This document shows positions 1 through 6,430 of a stretch of DNA of 7,232 nt, in pieces (position 1 is the stretch's first letter; every line of letters starts with the position of its first letter). Source of the DNA: Planctomycetota bacterium (GTDB lineage: Bacteria; Planctomycetota; Phycisphaerae; Phycisphaerales; SM1A02); contig JADFGE010000147.1 in assembly GCA_022567855.1 (NCBI GenBank), positions 1 through 7,232 of the forward strand. Reading direction: 5' to 3'. Position numbers and translations under genes: made by a program. The notes under the pieces are model-generated. The model was not told the DNA's origin. It saw nothing but the letters and a program-made list of their open reading frames with translations, and made no database searches.

Positions 1-476
1 GCATGGTGGCCCAGTTGCACCTGGCTCTGGTCATGGCCATCGATGTCACCCTGCTGGTGTTGGACGAACCGACCCTGGGACTGGATATCATCTACCGCAA
101 ACAGTTCTACACCAACCTGCTCAACGACTATTTCGACGAGCAGCGTACCATCCTGATCACCACCCACCAGGTAGAGGAAATAGAGCACATTCTGACTGAC
201 TTGATTTTCATACAGGACGGGAAAATCGTGCTGGACTCGACCATGGACGAAGTCCGGGAGCGTTATGTCGAGTTGATGGTTGTGCCGGACAAGGCCGGGC
301 AGGCACGCAGCCTCAGCCCTCTTTACGAGCGCAAATTATTCGGTCGGCATATTTTCCTTTATGACGGTGCCGACACGGAGCAGTTGGCACTACTTGGGGA
401 ACTCCACACGCCCAGCGTCGCCGACCTGTTCGTGGCCACAATGAAAGGCGCCACAACCAAAGGAGGTGAAGCGTGA
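1..476 (+). CDS. ABC transporter ATP-binding protein, C-terminal part (5' end outside window)
   Basis: Nucleotide-binding subunit of an ABC-2 type exporter; it hydrolyses ATP at the inner face of the membrane to power the permease encoded next to it. Numbering from the ATG at position 3, one sees Walker B LLVLDEP (D21 and catalytic E22), the D-loop LGLD (25-28) and the switch histidine in ITTHQ (H55). The usual accessory C-terminal region of about 90 residues follows. Walker A, the Q-loop and most of the ABC signature lie upstream of the window. The partial codon before the first Met ends in GC, which fits the Gly of an LSxGM-type signature, so this Met is internal and the gene is truncated by the window edge. 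The last codons (KGGEA) double as the AAAGGAGGTGAA ribosome binding site of the permease, and the stop overlaps the permease start as GTGA. The family assignment is sure; the substrate is unknown. Confidence 0.93.
   Translation, partial: MVAQLHLALVMAIDVTLLVLDEPTLGLDIIYRKQFYTNLLNDYFDEQRTILITTHQVEEIEHILTDLIFIQDGKIVLDSTMDEVRERYVELMVVPDKAGQARSLSPLYERKLFGRHIFLYDGADTEQLALLGELHTPSVADLFVATMKGATTKGGEA
461..466 (+). promoter_or_regulatory. Strong Shine-Dalgarno for the ABC-2 permease
   Basis: AGGAGG lies inside the end of the ATPase gene, six bases before a GTG start at 473. The start and the ATPase stop share GTGA, so the permease is probably translated by coupling with the ATPase. This site decides the GTG start over the ATG three codons later. 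Confidence 0.8.
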
Positions 477-1417
477 ATCGCATGATCGCCCTCCTGCGTC
501 GAGAGTTCTGGGAAAATAAGGGTGCATTCCGCACCACGCCCATCGTGATCGGCGGGATTTATATCGTCTTTCTTTTGATGTCGATCTTTACCACTGCGCA
601 TTTCGACAGCGAGTTGTACACCTTCAGGGAAGCGGTCCGGGTGCTGGCCAACCAGTCAGCGGAATTCCGGGGCATGGTCATGTATCAGGGTATGCTGGGC
701 AGCTCGGTATTTTTTACCGCCGTGATGGGGTTCGTGATTTTCTTTTACTTGCTGGGCTCGCTTTATGACGACCGCAAGGACCGCAGCATCTTGTTCTGGA
801 AATCCCTGCCCGTTTCCGACACACTGACCTTGGCGTCCAAACTGATTACCGCCATGGTGGTCATTCCCACGTTCTTCGTGCTGATCCTGGTCATCACGCA
901 CATCATCATGGCGATCATCGGGTCTGCGATGATCCTCAGCGTGGACGGCAATCCCTGGACCCTGTTCCTGGGTGTAACAAACCCGCTCAAGGCGTGGGCG
1001 ATGATTGCGGCTTCCTGGTTTGCACACTCCATCTGGGCGCTGCCGATGTATGGCTGGCTGATGTTGGTTTCGGCTTTCGCACCCCGGGTGCCGCTGTTGT
1101 TCGCAACGCTGCCACTGCTGGTTTTTGCCGTGCTGCAAACCTGGATTGAGTTTCTGCGCACTTTTACGCTCAAGAGCAATATCGTCGGCGTTGTGGGCGA
1201 GTGGATGGTCAACAGCCCCGCCATCCTGACCGCCCAGGTCATCGCGGAGTCGCAGCTTGGAGACGAGGGTAGGGTCATGTTGCGTATCAATCCGCAAAAC
1301 GCCGGACCCTCACCCCGCATCCGTTACGCGGAGGACGCACCCGTCACCGAAGATAGCACGCTGCTCAAGGACCAGTCCTTTCGAGTGCGCACTGAAGCCG
1401 AGCGTGTCCGCCAATAG
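473..1417 (+). CDS. ABC-2 type transporter permease, possibly C-terminally truncated
   Basis: Membrane subunit of the ABC exporter, 314 aa from the GTG start. Predicted by eye: an amphipathic cytoplasmic N-terminus (RREFWENKGAFRTTP), then TM1 about 23-41, a periplasmic loop, TM2 about 74-97, and the cytoplasmic motif YDDRKDRSILFWKSLP (98-113). This motif is typical of permeases of this group and probably sits at the ATPase interface. TM3 is about 124-153, TM4 about 172-200 and TM5 about 204-226. After residue 250 the chain is hydrophilic (RINPQNAGPSPRIRY onward) and ends without another helix. ABC-2 permeases commonly have six helices, so a final TM seems absent. Either the gene was cut short or this is a five-helix variant. 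It forms an operon with the ATPase. Downstream, a gene on the other strand ends only 31 bp away with no recognisable terminator between. The transported substrate cannot be told. Confidence 0.88.
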   Translation: MNRMIALLRREFWENKGAFRTTPIVIGGIYIVFLLMSIFTTAHFDSELYTFREAVRVLANQSAEFRGMVMYQGMLGSSVFFTAVMGFVIFFYLLGSLYDDRKDRSILFWKSLPVSDTLTLASKLITAMVVIPTFFVLILVITHIIMAIIGSAMILSVDGNPWTLFLGVTNPLKAWAMIAASWFAHSIWALPMYGWLMLVSAFAPRVPLLFATLPLLVFAVLQTWIEFLRTFTLKSNIVGVVGEWMVNSPAILTAQVIAESQLGDEGRVMLRINPQNAGPSPRIRYAEDAPVTEDSTLLKDQSFRVRTEAERVRQ

Positions 1418-1448
1418 GGTAGAAAAGGTGTCCGGAGGAATTGTTCGA
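1418..1448. other. 31-bp convergent junction between permease and mutase genes
   Basis: Two genes end head to head with 31 bases between their stops. It contains a TCCGGA palindrome (1431-1436) but no stem-loop with a T-run in either direction. The change from the ABC exporter pair to GC-rich genes of another style falls at or near this point. Confidence 0.4.
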
Positions 1449-2858
1449 TTAGCTAGTTCCCGACCCTAAACCAGCCACACGCGCGATCCTCTCGATCAAT
1501 CCTTCCGCTGCATCTTGTGTCTCCGCTTCCGCAATCAGGCGCACGATCGGCTCGGTGTTACTTGGGCGCAAATGAACCCAACCTTCGGTGAAATCCACGC
1601 GCACGCCGTCGGAAGTGTTGATCTTCTCATCAGCGAACGCTTCAGTCACTTTCTCGATCATCGACCCGACCGCGTCGCGCCCGCCCACGGCTGACAGATC
1701 GAACTTCCGCTTGATCATTTCATAGTGCGGTAACTCGGAGACGATATCGCTAAGGGATCGTTTCTCAGCAGCCAACAAACTCAACACCAACATCATGGCC
1801 GACAGACTGTCGCGCACGAAACAGACCGGCGGGAAGATCACGCCGCCGTTGCCCTCGCCGCCGATCACGGCGTCCACGGAGCGCATCGCCGCCACCACAT
1901 TTGCTTCACCCACTGCGCTACGAACAACGCTTGCTCCCGGATACTTCGCAGCGACGTCATCGATCATCCTGCTCGTGGAGAGATTGGTGGCAATCACACC
2001 ACCGCCCTGCAGTTCAAGTACGCGCTTGGCCGCGAGCACGAGCGTGTATTCCTCGCCGATGTATGTGCCGTGCTCATCGACGATGGCGAGACGATCGGCA
2101 TCGGGGTCCTGCGCGAAGCCGCAAGCGGCCTGGGCCGTTGCCGTCGTTTTCGCGAGTTCGACGAGATTCTCCTTCAACGGCTCCGGGGCGTGGGCGAAGA
2201 GTCCCGTCGGCTCGCCGTTGAGGTGAACGACGTTGCACCCGAGCTGTTCCAGCAACATCCGCCCCGCCACACACCCAGCCCCGTTGACGGAATCCAGAAC
2301 GATCTTGAAGTTCGCCGCGCGAATCGGCTCGGGGTCGATATTCGCCAGAACGAGGCCGACATGCGTGTCATCGCCCGACTCATCACGTTTGACGGGCTCA
2401 TCGATTACAGACTCGGCTGGACGAAAATCCTGCTGCTCGAATCGACGAATGATCTGGTTGATCTCATTCGGCGGAGGTGCAGCGCCATCGGCGTCGAGGA
2501 ACTTCAGACCGTTCCACTGCACCGGGTTATGTGATGCGGTGATAATCATTCCCCCCGATGCGCGGTGGGCTGCAATCATCACACTTACCGTCGGCGTGCC
2601 GACCACGCCGAGGTCGATCACCCGGCCGCCGACCGAGGCCAGACCCGCCGCGACCGAAGTCGCCAACATCTGCCCGGATGGGCGACTATCACGTCCCACA
2701 CAGATCGTAGGATGCGCCTCACCTGTGCGCTGCCCGACAAACGAGCCGAACGCGGCCGCCAAGTCCACCGCGACACTGGGCGTCATCGACCGGCCCACGA
2801 TCCCGCGGGCGCCCGAGACCGAGAGCATCAACGGTGAATCGTCGAGCGATCTGTTCAT
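1449..2858 (-). CDS. glmM: Phosphoglucosamine mutase / phosphohexose mutase (alpha-D-phosphohexomutase family)
   Basis: Cytoplasmic enzyme interconverting hexose(amine) 6- and 1-phosphates; as GlmM it makes glucosamine-1-phosphate for UDP-GlcNAc and envelope synthesis. From the ATG at 2858 it is 469 aa, close to the family length (about 445-470). All four active-site elements are visible: the phosphoserine loop TASHNP (S109), the metal loop DPDADR (251-256), the sugar-specificity loop GGEGNGG (333-339) and the phosphate-binding loop RPSNTEP (431-437). The N-terminal LSVSGARGIVG matches the family opening. GlmM of E. coli type usually has GGEQSGH and RPSGTEP; the GGEGNGG/RPSNTEP pair is commoner in archaeal-type GlmM and phosphomannomutases, so glucosamine specificity is inferred. 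The frame is open to 3101, but that extension would overlap the divergent gene and lacks family sequence. Neither the 2858 ATG nor the alternative 2828 ATG has a good Shine-Dalgarno. The gene is divergent from the QueD-like gene. Confidence 0.9.
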   Translation of the reverse strand: MNRSLDDSPLMLSVSGARGIVGRSMTPSVAVDLAAAFGSFVGQRTGEAHPTICVGRDSRPSGQMLATSVAAGLASVGGRVIDLGVVGTPTVSVMIAAHRASGGMIITASHNPVQWNGLKFLDADGAAPPPNEINQIIRRFEQQDFRPAESVIDEPVKRDESGDDTHVGLVLANIDPEPIRAANFKIVLDSVNGAGCVAGRMLLEQLGCNVVHLNGEPTGLFAHAPEPLKENLVELAKTTATAQAACGFAQDPDADRLAIVDEHGTYIGEEYTLVLAAKRVLELQGGGVIATNLSTSRMIDDVAAKYPGASVVRSAVGEANVVAAMRSVDAVIGGEGNGGVIFPPVCFVRDSLSAMMLVLSLLAAEKRSLSDIVSELPHYEMIKRKFDLSAVGGRDAVGSMIEKVTEAFADEKINTSDGVRVDFTEGWVHLRPSNTEPIVRLIAEAETQDAAEGLIERIARVAGLGSGTS

Positions 2859-2973
2859 TGGCCCTAAGGATAGCCGGTTTGGCGGGCGAGTCTGTCCGGG
2901 CCCAGCCCGCGCGTATCCTCCAACGAACGCTCGTCCGTCAACGAGCGCCGGCTTCTCTATACTGCGAGAAGTC
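2859..2973. promoter_or_regulatory. Divergent intergenic control region with two 20-bp dyads and a TATACT box
   Basis: This 115-bp spacer must hold the promoters of both flanking genes. Dyad 1 is CGCTCGT-N6-ACGAGCG (2928-2947). Dyad 2 is CTTCTC-N8-GAGAAG (2952-2971). Both arms match perfectly, both elements are 20 bp long, and they are four bases apart. A direct repeat CAACGAACGC / CAACGAGCGC (2921-2930, 2939-2948; one mismatch) overlaps dyad 1. The centre of dyad 2 contains TATACT (2958-2963), a good -10 box for the plus-strand gene, but no clear -35 lies at normal spacing. The mutase side has only a weak TATCCT (minus strand, 2872-2867). Operator function is inferred, not shown. Confidence 0.45.
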
Positions 2974-3339
2974 ATGTACGAGTTGAGCGTAGAGCGAAAC
3001 TTCGACGCGGCGCATGCGATCACCATGGCCGGTGAGCGCGAGGCCTCGCACCGCCACAACTGGCAGGTAAAGGTGATCGTGGCCGGCCAGCAGCTCGACA
3101 CCGACGGACTGCTCTGCGATTTTCATCGGCTGGAGAGCGCGCTTGCTGACGTACTGGCGCCTTTTGATGGCGGCGATCTCAACGCGATCGCGCCCTTTGA
3201 TCAGCTCAACCCGACCGCAGAGCACGTGGCGCGGTACATCGCACAGCGAATGAGTGAGAGCCTGCCTCAGGGCGTCGCGGTCAAGTGCGTCAGTGTGACC
3301 GAAGCGCCGGGCTGCTGCGCAACGTACCTAGAAAAGTAA
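2974..3339 (+). CDS. 6-pyruvoyl / 6-carboxytetrahydropterin synthase (QueD/PTPS) family protein, noncanonical active site
   Basis: Small 121-aa T-fold protein of the COG0720 family, whose members act on 7,8-dihydroneopterin triphosphate in queuosine, biopterin or folate synthesis. The whole domain is present: opening YELSVERNFDAAH with zinc His14, the second zinc pair in SHRHNW (His26, His28), GLLCDFHRLE (45-54), NPTAEH (79-84) and the pterin-anchoring Glu in SVTEAPG (Glu110). E. coli QueD has catalytic Cys27 four residues before HGH; here that place is Arg22, with Glu21 and Glu23 beside it. The catalytic Asp-His before LN (DHxxLN) reads DGGDLN (65-70), so the His is also missing. The fold is therefore sure but the reaction is not. 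It could be a PTPS-III-like enzyme using Glu, or a pterin-binding protein with another role. The start is the ATG at 2974: homology begins there and the longer open frame upstream runs antisense through the mutase. Only a weak GAGAA precedes it. No other queuosine genes are in view. Confidence 0.85.
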   Translation: MYELSVERNFDAAHAITMAGEREASHRHNWQVKVIVAGQQLDTDGLLCDFHRLESALADVLAPFDGGDLNAIAPFDQLNPTAEHVARYIAQRMSESLPQGVAVKCVSVTEAPGCCATYLEK

Positions 3340-3380
3340 CCCTCACCGTGCCTTTGTGGAGTAGGCGCGGCAAGGGTTAC
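3336..3380 (-). terminator. Stem-loop between convergent genes, likely terminator of the pseudopilin operon
   Basis: The outer arms GTAACCCT (3336-3343) and AGGGTTAC (3373-3380) pair perfectly. The inner arms CCGTGCC (3346-3352) and GGCGCGG (3364-3370) pair over seven positions, closing an 11-base loop with a CA/CA internal bulge. Read on the minus strand the hairpin is followed by TTTTC, the usual sign of intrinsic termination, and it lies 24 bases past the pseudopilin stop at 3405. On the plus strand it overlaps the TAA of the QueD-like gene and has no T-run, although the inner stem pairs slightly better (G-U instead of C-A). It may protect or end both transcripts. Confidence 0.6.
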
Positions 3381-3404
3381 CAAGTTCGCGGCGGTCTCGG
3401 GTCG

Positions 3405-3995
3405 TTATTCGTAGGCGATCATTCTCGGCATGGCGGAAGCAACCAGCCGGATTACCAGTTGATTGTCGCCGTCGAGATCGACGCTCATGTTGTCATCGGG
3501 CACGATTGTCATATCGATCGTCGCGCGATGGAGCTTGTACCCGAGCTCGTACTCGAGGGTAAAGTTGCAGCTCGTGACGCCTTCCAGGAGCGGATAGGGG
3601 GTTTCCACGCCGTTCTCGTCCGTGAGCACGACGTACAACGTGTCGTCTACGTCGACCCAGTCCAGGGTTACGAGCTGCCCATTGTCCGTGAAGAACTCGA
3701 TATAGTTGCTGTCGACGATCGAGTCCAATGGCGATAGGGGGAGCGGCCCGAAGTCCTGGCCCGTGCGGAGCAAGGCCAGCATGCGGTGCATGACCAGACG
3801 ACTAATGGTGTGCGTCGAGGCAACCTCGGTGGTCGATTGGTAGGCCATGAACGATGCACGGAGGGCCATCATGGTTGCGCTGAGCAGCGCGGCCGTGATC
3901 GCCAAGGCGATCAACAGCTCGATGAGGTTGAAACCCCGTCGGTGGCCGCGGCGCAGACGGCGGGATCGATCGGATGCGGTGACGTACTGGTTCAC
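3405..3995 (-). CDS. Prepilin-type pseudopilin, GspJ/PilW-like
   Basis: Minor pilin or pseudopilin, 196 aa, processed by prepilin peptidase and assembled into a type IV pilus or type II secretion pseudopilus at the inner membrane. The class III signal is clear: a basic 21-residue leader ending RRG, then FNLIELLIALAI with cleavage after G21 and the conserved Glu5 (E26), followed by a hydrophobic helix to about residue 47. The rest is a beta-rich globular domain, including LDWVDVDDTLYVVLTDENG (111-129) and an acidic DLDGD (173-177) near the end. Position as last of the pseudopilin genes and length fit GspJ/PilW, but sequence beyond the helix gives no firm subtype. The start is GTG, overlapping the preceding stop as GTGA, with a near-perfect AAGGAGG six bases upstream (minus strand, about 4008-4002). 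It is translationally coupled to the large pilin and ends before a stem-loop terminator. Confidence 0.87.
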   Translation of the reverse strand: MNQYVTASDRSRRLRRGHRRGFNLIELLIALAITAALLSATMMALRASFMAYQSTTEVASTHTISRLVMHRMLALLRTGQDFGPLPLSPLDSIVDSNYIEFFTDNGQLVTLDWVDVDDTLYVVLTDENGVETPYPLLEGVTSCNFTLEYELGYKLHRATIDMTIVPDDNMSVDLDGDNQLVIRLVASAMPRMIAYE

Positions 3996-6430
3996 AGTGA
4001 ACCTCCTTCCACATAGGTCAGCGGCTCGGAGTTGATCTGTATCGGCCAGGGAATCCCGTCGGGAAGCATGGCGTTCGGATCGTACCGAAGCGTGATTTCG
4101 CCGAATCCGTTGAAGGTGGCGTCGTCGGGGTCAACGCCCTCGCCGTCGCCGTCCGACGGGCCGAAGTATCCGATGGTGGTGTTGAACGCATCGGGCAGAC
4201 CGCCGTAGAACAGCGGGCCGGCGCCGGCGATCGGGCGGAAGGTCATCAGCAGGGTGCCGAACACGTCGGCCGTGCCGCGCACGTCGAGAATGCCGGCGAC
4301 GATGGTACCTTTGAGCTTGACCTTGGTCGCGAGTTCGTTGGTGAAGTTACCAACGTCGACCGACCAACCGATCATCAGCAACGAGCTCTTGCTCAGTTCC
4401 TCGATGTCGGCCGCGTCCATACCCTCGAGCGTGTTCTGCCAGCCAGGGGCGTTCGGATGGCCGTCGGCGATCTCCTTAAGCAGATCGGGATCTTCCGGAT
4501 CGATATAGAACCTCGTCTCGCCCGTAATCTGGACCTTGTTGCGCCAGTGGGTGTATTCGTCGGGTCTGATTCCGGCGATCGAACCGAGGAATGTGCAGTT
4601 GTTGAAACGGATGTTGTTGGACAACAAGCGCGTGTCGGGAACCGGGGTGCCGTCGGTCAGCTCGGCTTCGAGGCCCGCGAATTTTGGTTCATAGACATAG
4701 TTCCCGGAGCCCGGCGGGTCTTCCACCCGCTGCAGCGCTCCGGCGTAGTTCCAGTTGATGTGCGCGCAGTCCGGTTCGGTCTCGATGTACGTCACGCCGA
4801 CGAACGTGCAGTTCTCGAACAGCCCGTTGTTGCCGATGAGGATCCGCACGTCGGTGAACGTCATGTTCTCATAGACCGGGCGTTGGTAATAGTCGTACGG
4901 AGCGCCGCCGGCTGCGCCAGCGCCGTAGGGCACGTCCTCCCACGGCGCGGCGCCGGCTGGGGTATAGGTGCCTCCGGCGACAATGCCGGCCTGGACCTGA
5001 CCGCCGTTTTCATCGCCGAACACGCCGGTCGCCTCTGTGTCGAACCACGTCTGCGTGTTTGAGAACATGTCGGTGGTGATTTCGCGTAGCTCGTCGTCGC
5101 TCACCTCGAAGCTGATCGGCGCTTCGTCAAGCTCCACACGGCCCGCACCTTGGACGACCGTCTGGTAGCTGGCGCCGTTGGCCGTATCCCAGTCGGTCTG
5201 CGCGACGGCGAACATCAAGCGGCCGTGTACCTTCGCGTAGCGGTCCTTGCCGTCTAGGATTCCGTCCTTGTAGCCCAGCATCCCGTCGCTGGCAGTCTGT
5301 TCGCCATCGCCGTCCCGATCGGGGTAGGCCTCGTCGATCAGGCGAGCCAACTGGTTGTCGATGTTGAGGAATTCGACCGCGATCTCGACCATGCCGTCGC
5401 CGTTGGTATCGTAAAAATCGAGGAACAGGTCGAAATCATCGACATACTCGTCGCCGTCGTAGTCCTCCAGAACGGTCGCGCCCAAGCCTTCGACCGGATG
5501 ATCGGGGCGGAGGCGCGCGTCACCGTCCACGTCGAAGTCCGCGACATTCGAGTAGAACAGGTCAAGCGTGATGTCGAGCGCGGGATCGAGGTAGTAGAAG
5601 TCGCTTCGCATGACGAGCGGATCGCCGTTGGCCGCATCAAGTTCGCCGGCGACCACGCCATAGCGCGAACCAAGCGGGCCTTCCACGCGCACGTTCTTGC
5701 CGATCATGATGCGATTCGGGCTGATGATCGCGTACTCGATCTTCTTGTTGATGCGGAAGTCCATCTGGATCGTGCGCGTAATGTTGCCATCCACGCCCTG
5801 GGCGGTCACGCGAACAACCGGCGCATTGGCGACCAGCTCGTACTTCAGGCGAAAGTACGGCCCCAGCGGATTCGGATTGCCCAGATCGTCTGTGGTCAGG
5901 GCGATGGGGAGAACGCGAAGCGTCCCGGTGGTGTAGTCGATCTCGGGCAGACTCGCATCGCCCAGGTCGATCTCGACCGTGTGCGAGTCCGCCAAGTGGG
6001 CGTTGCGGACCGCCTCCACCACGCCGTCGGGCAGCGTAGCCTCCGTATAACCGGTGGGGGGCAGCACGTCGACGGCACCATCGGTGACGACGTCGTACGT
6101 TCCCAGCCACAGATCGTGCCCGAAGACATCGGTCACGACGCCTTTTTCCACGACGAACCGGCTTGACTCGGAGGCGAGACGCCGGGCGGCGAAGACCAGC
6201 CCCGTTTCCGCGGCGCTCATCGCCCGCGACACCTTCATGGCCGAGTCGGCGGTGCGCAGGTTCCCTTGCGCCACCACGGCCATGACGGCCGCCAGCGAGC
6301 TGAAGATCACCATGAACATCATGGCCAGGACGGACGAGACGCCGCGGCGGCGCCGCGTCAAGCGGCGCGCAAGGCTCCGGTGTGTCGTTCGTCGTCGATC
6401 GGTTCGTGAAGCGGCATCATGTCGATTCAT
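3992..6430 (-). CDS. Giant PilX/GspK-like pseudopilin with calcium-loop-like repeats
   Basis: Predicted 812-aa envelope protein. A strongly basic leader (RRLTRRRRG, 22-30) precedes a hydrophobic helix VSSVLAMMFMVIFSSLAAVM (31-50) and the PilX-type segment SAAETGLVFAARRL (72-85). Gly30 could be the prepilin peptidase site. The Glu5 of ordinary pilins is absent (Leu), as in GspK, the tip pseudopilin. PilX proteins are usually under 200 aa and GspK about 300, so this is far larger. Residues 298-382 hold four loops of EF-hand/dockerin type: DVDGD (300-304), DYDGDEYVDDFD (323-334), DTNGDGMVE (341-349) and DRDGDGEQTASD (371-382). Residues 538-544 and 609-615 repeat FxNCTFxG, suggesting a beta-solenoid. 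The C-terminal part is unrecognised. The start is the ATG at 6430, with GGAGA seven bases and AGGAGG 15 bases upstream; the open frame to 6526 lacks a plausible start and overlaps the preceding gene. A pilus-tip or adhesin role is inferred. Confidence 0.85.
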   Translation of the reverse strand: MNRHDAASRTDRRRTTHRSLARRLTRRRRGVSSVLAMMFMVIFSSLAAVMAVVAQGNLRTADSAMKVSRAMSAAETGLVFAARRLASESSRFVVEKGVVTDVFGHDLWLGTYDVVTDGAVDVLPPTGYTEATLPDGVVEAVRNAHLADSHTVEIDLGDASLPEIDYTTGTLRVLPIALTTDDLGNPNPLGPYFRLKYELVANAPVVRVTAQGVDGNITRTIQMDFRINKKIEYAIISPNRIMIGKNVRVEGPLGSRYGVVAGELDAANGDPLVMRSDFYYLDPALDITLDLFYSNVADFDVDGDARLRPDHPVEGLGATVLEDYDGDEYVDDFDLFLDFYDTNGDGMVEIAVEFLNIDNQLARLIDEAYPDRDGDGEQTASDGMLGYKDGILDGKDRYAKVHGRLMFAVAQTDWDTANGASYQTVVQGAGRVELDEAPISFEVSDDELREITTDMFSNTQTWFDTEATGVFGDENGGQVQAGIVAGGTYTPAGAAPWEDVPYGAGAAGGAPYDYYQRPVYENMTFTDVRILIGNNGLFENCTFVGVTYIETEPDCAHINWNYAGALQRVEDPPGSGNYVYEPKFAGLEAELTDGTPVPDTRLLSNNIRFNNCTFLGSIAGIRPDEYTHWRNKVQITGETRFYIDPEDPDLLKEIADGHPNAPGWQNTLEGMDAADIEELSKSSLLMIGWSVDVGNFTNELATKVKLKGTIVAGILDVRGTADVFGTLLMTFRPIAGAGPLFYGGLPDAFNTTIGYFGPSDGDGEGVDPDDATFNGFGEITLRYDPNAMLPDGIPWPIQINSEPLTYVEGGSL
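4002..4008 (-). promoter_or_regulatory. Strong Shine-Dalgarno for the GspJ/PilW-like gene
   Basis: On the minus strand AAGGAGG stands six bases before the GTG start at 3995, inside the end of the preceding gene. It supports this GTG as the true start and coupling of the two genes. Confidence 0.75.

Noticed and set aside
656..1297. Minus-strand open frames opposite the ABC permease
   Set aside because: The permease frame has clear membrane helices and family motifs; the antisense products are His/Gln/Arg-rich without domains.
2867..2872. TATCCT as -10 box of the mutase gene
   Set aside because: It lies only eight bases before the ATG and has no -35 partner at suitable spacing, so it was not listed as a promoter.
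2233..2973. Long plus-strand open frame leading into the QueD-like gene
   Set aside because: It is antisense to the mutase, lacks domain sequence, and arises from GC-rich codon bias; the true protein begins at 2974.
2859..3101. N-terminal extension of the mutase frame to 3101
   Set aside because: The frame stays open but overlaps the divergent QueD-like gene in antisense, and family sequence starts only after the Met at 2858.
5498..6166. 222-residue plus-strand open frame opposite the giant pilin
   Set aside because: Shadow of the pilin's Asp/Val/Arg-rich codons; no start signal, no recognisable domain.
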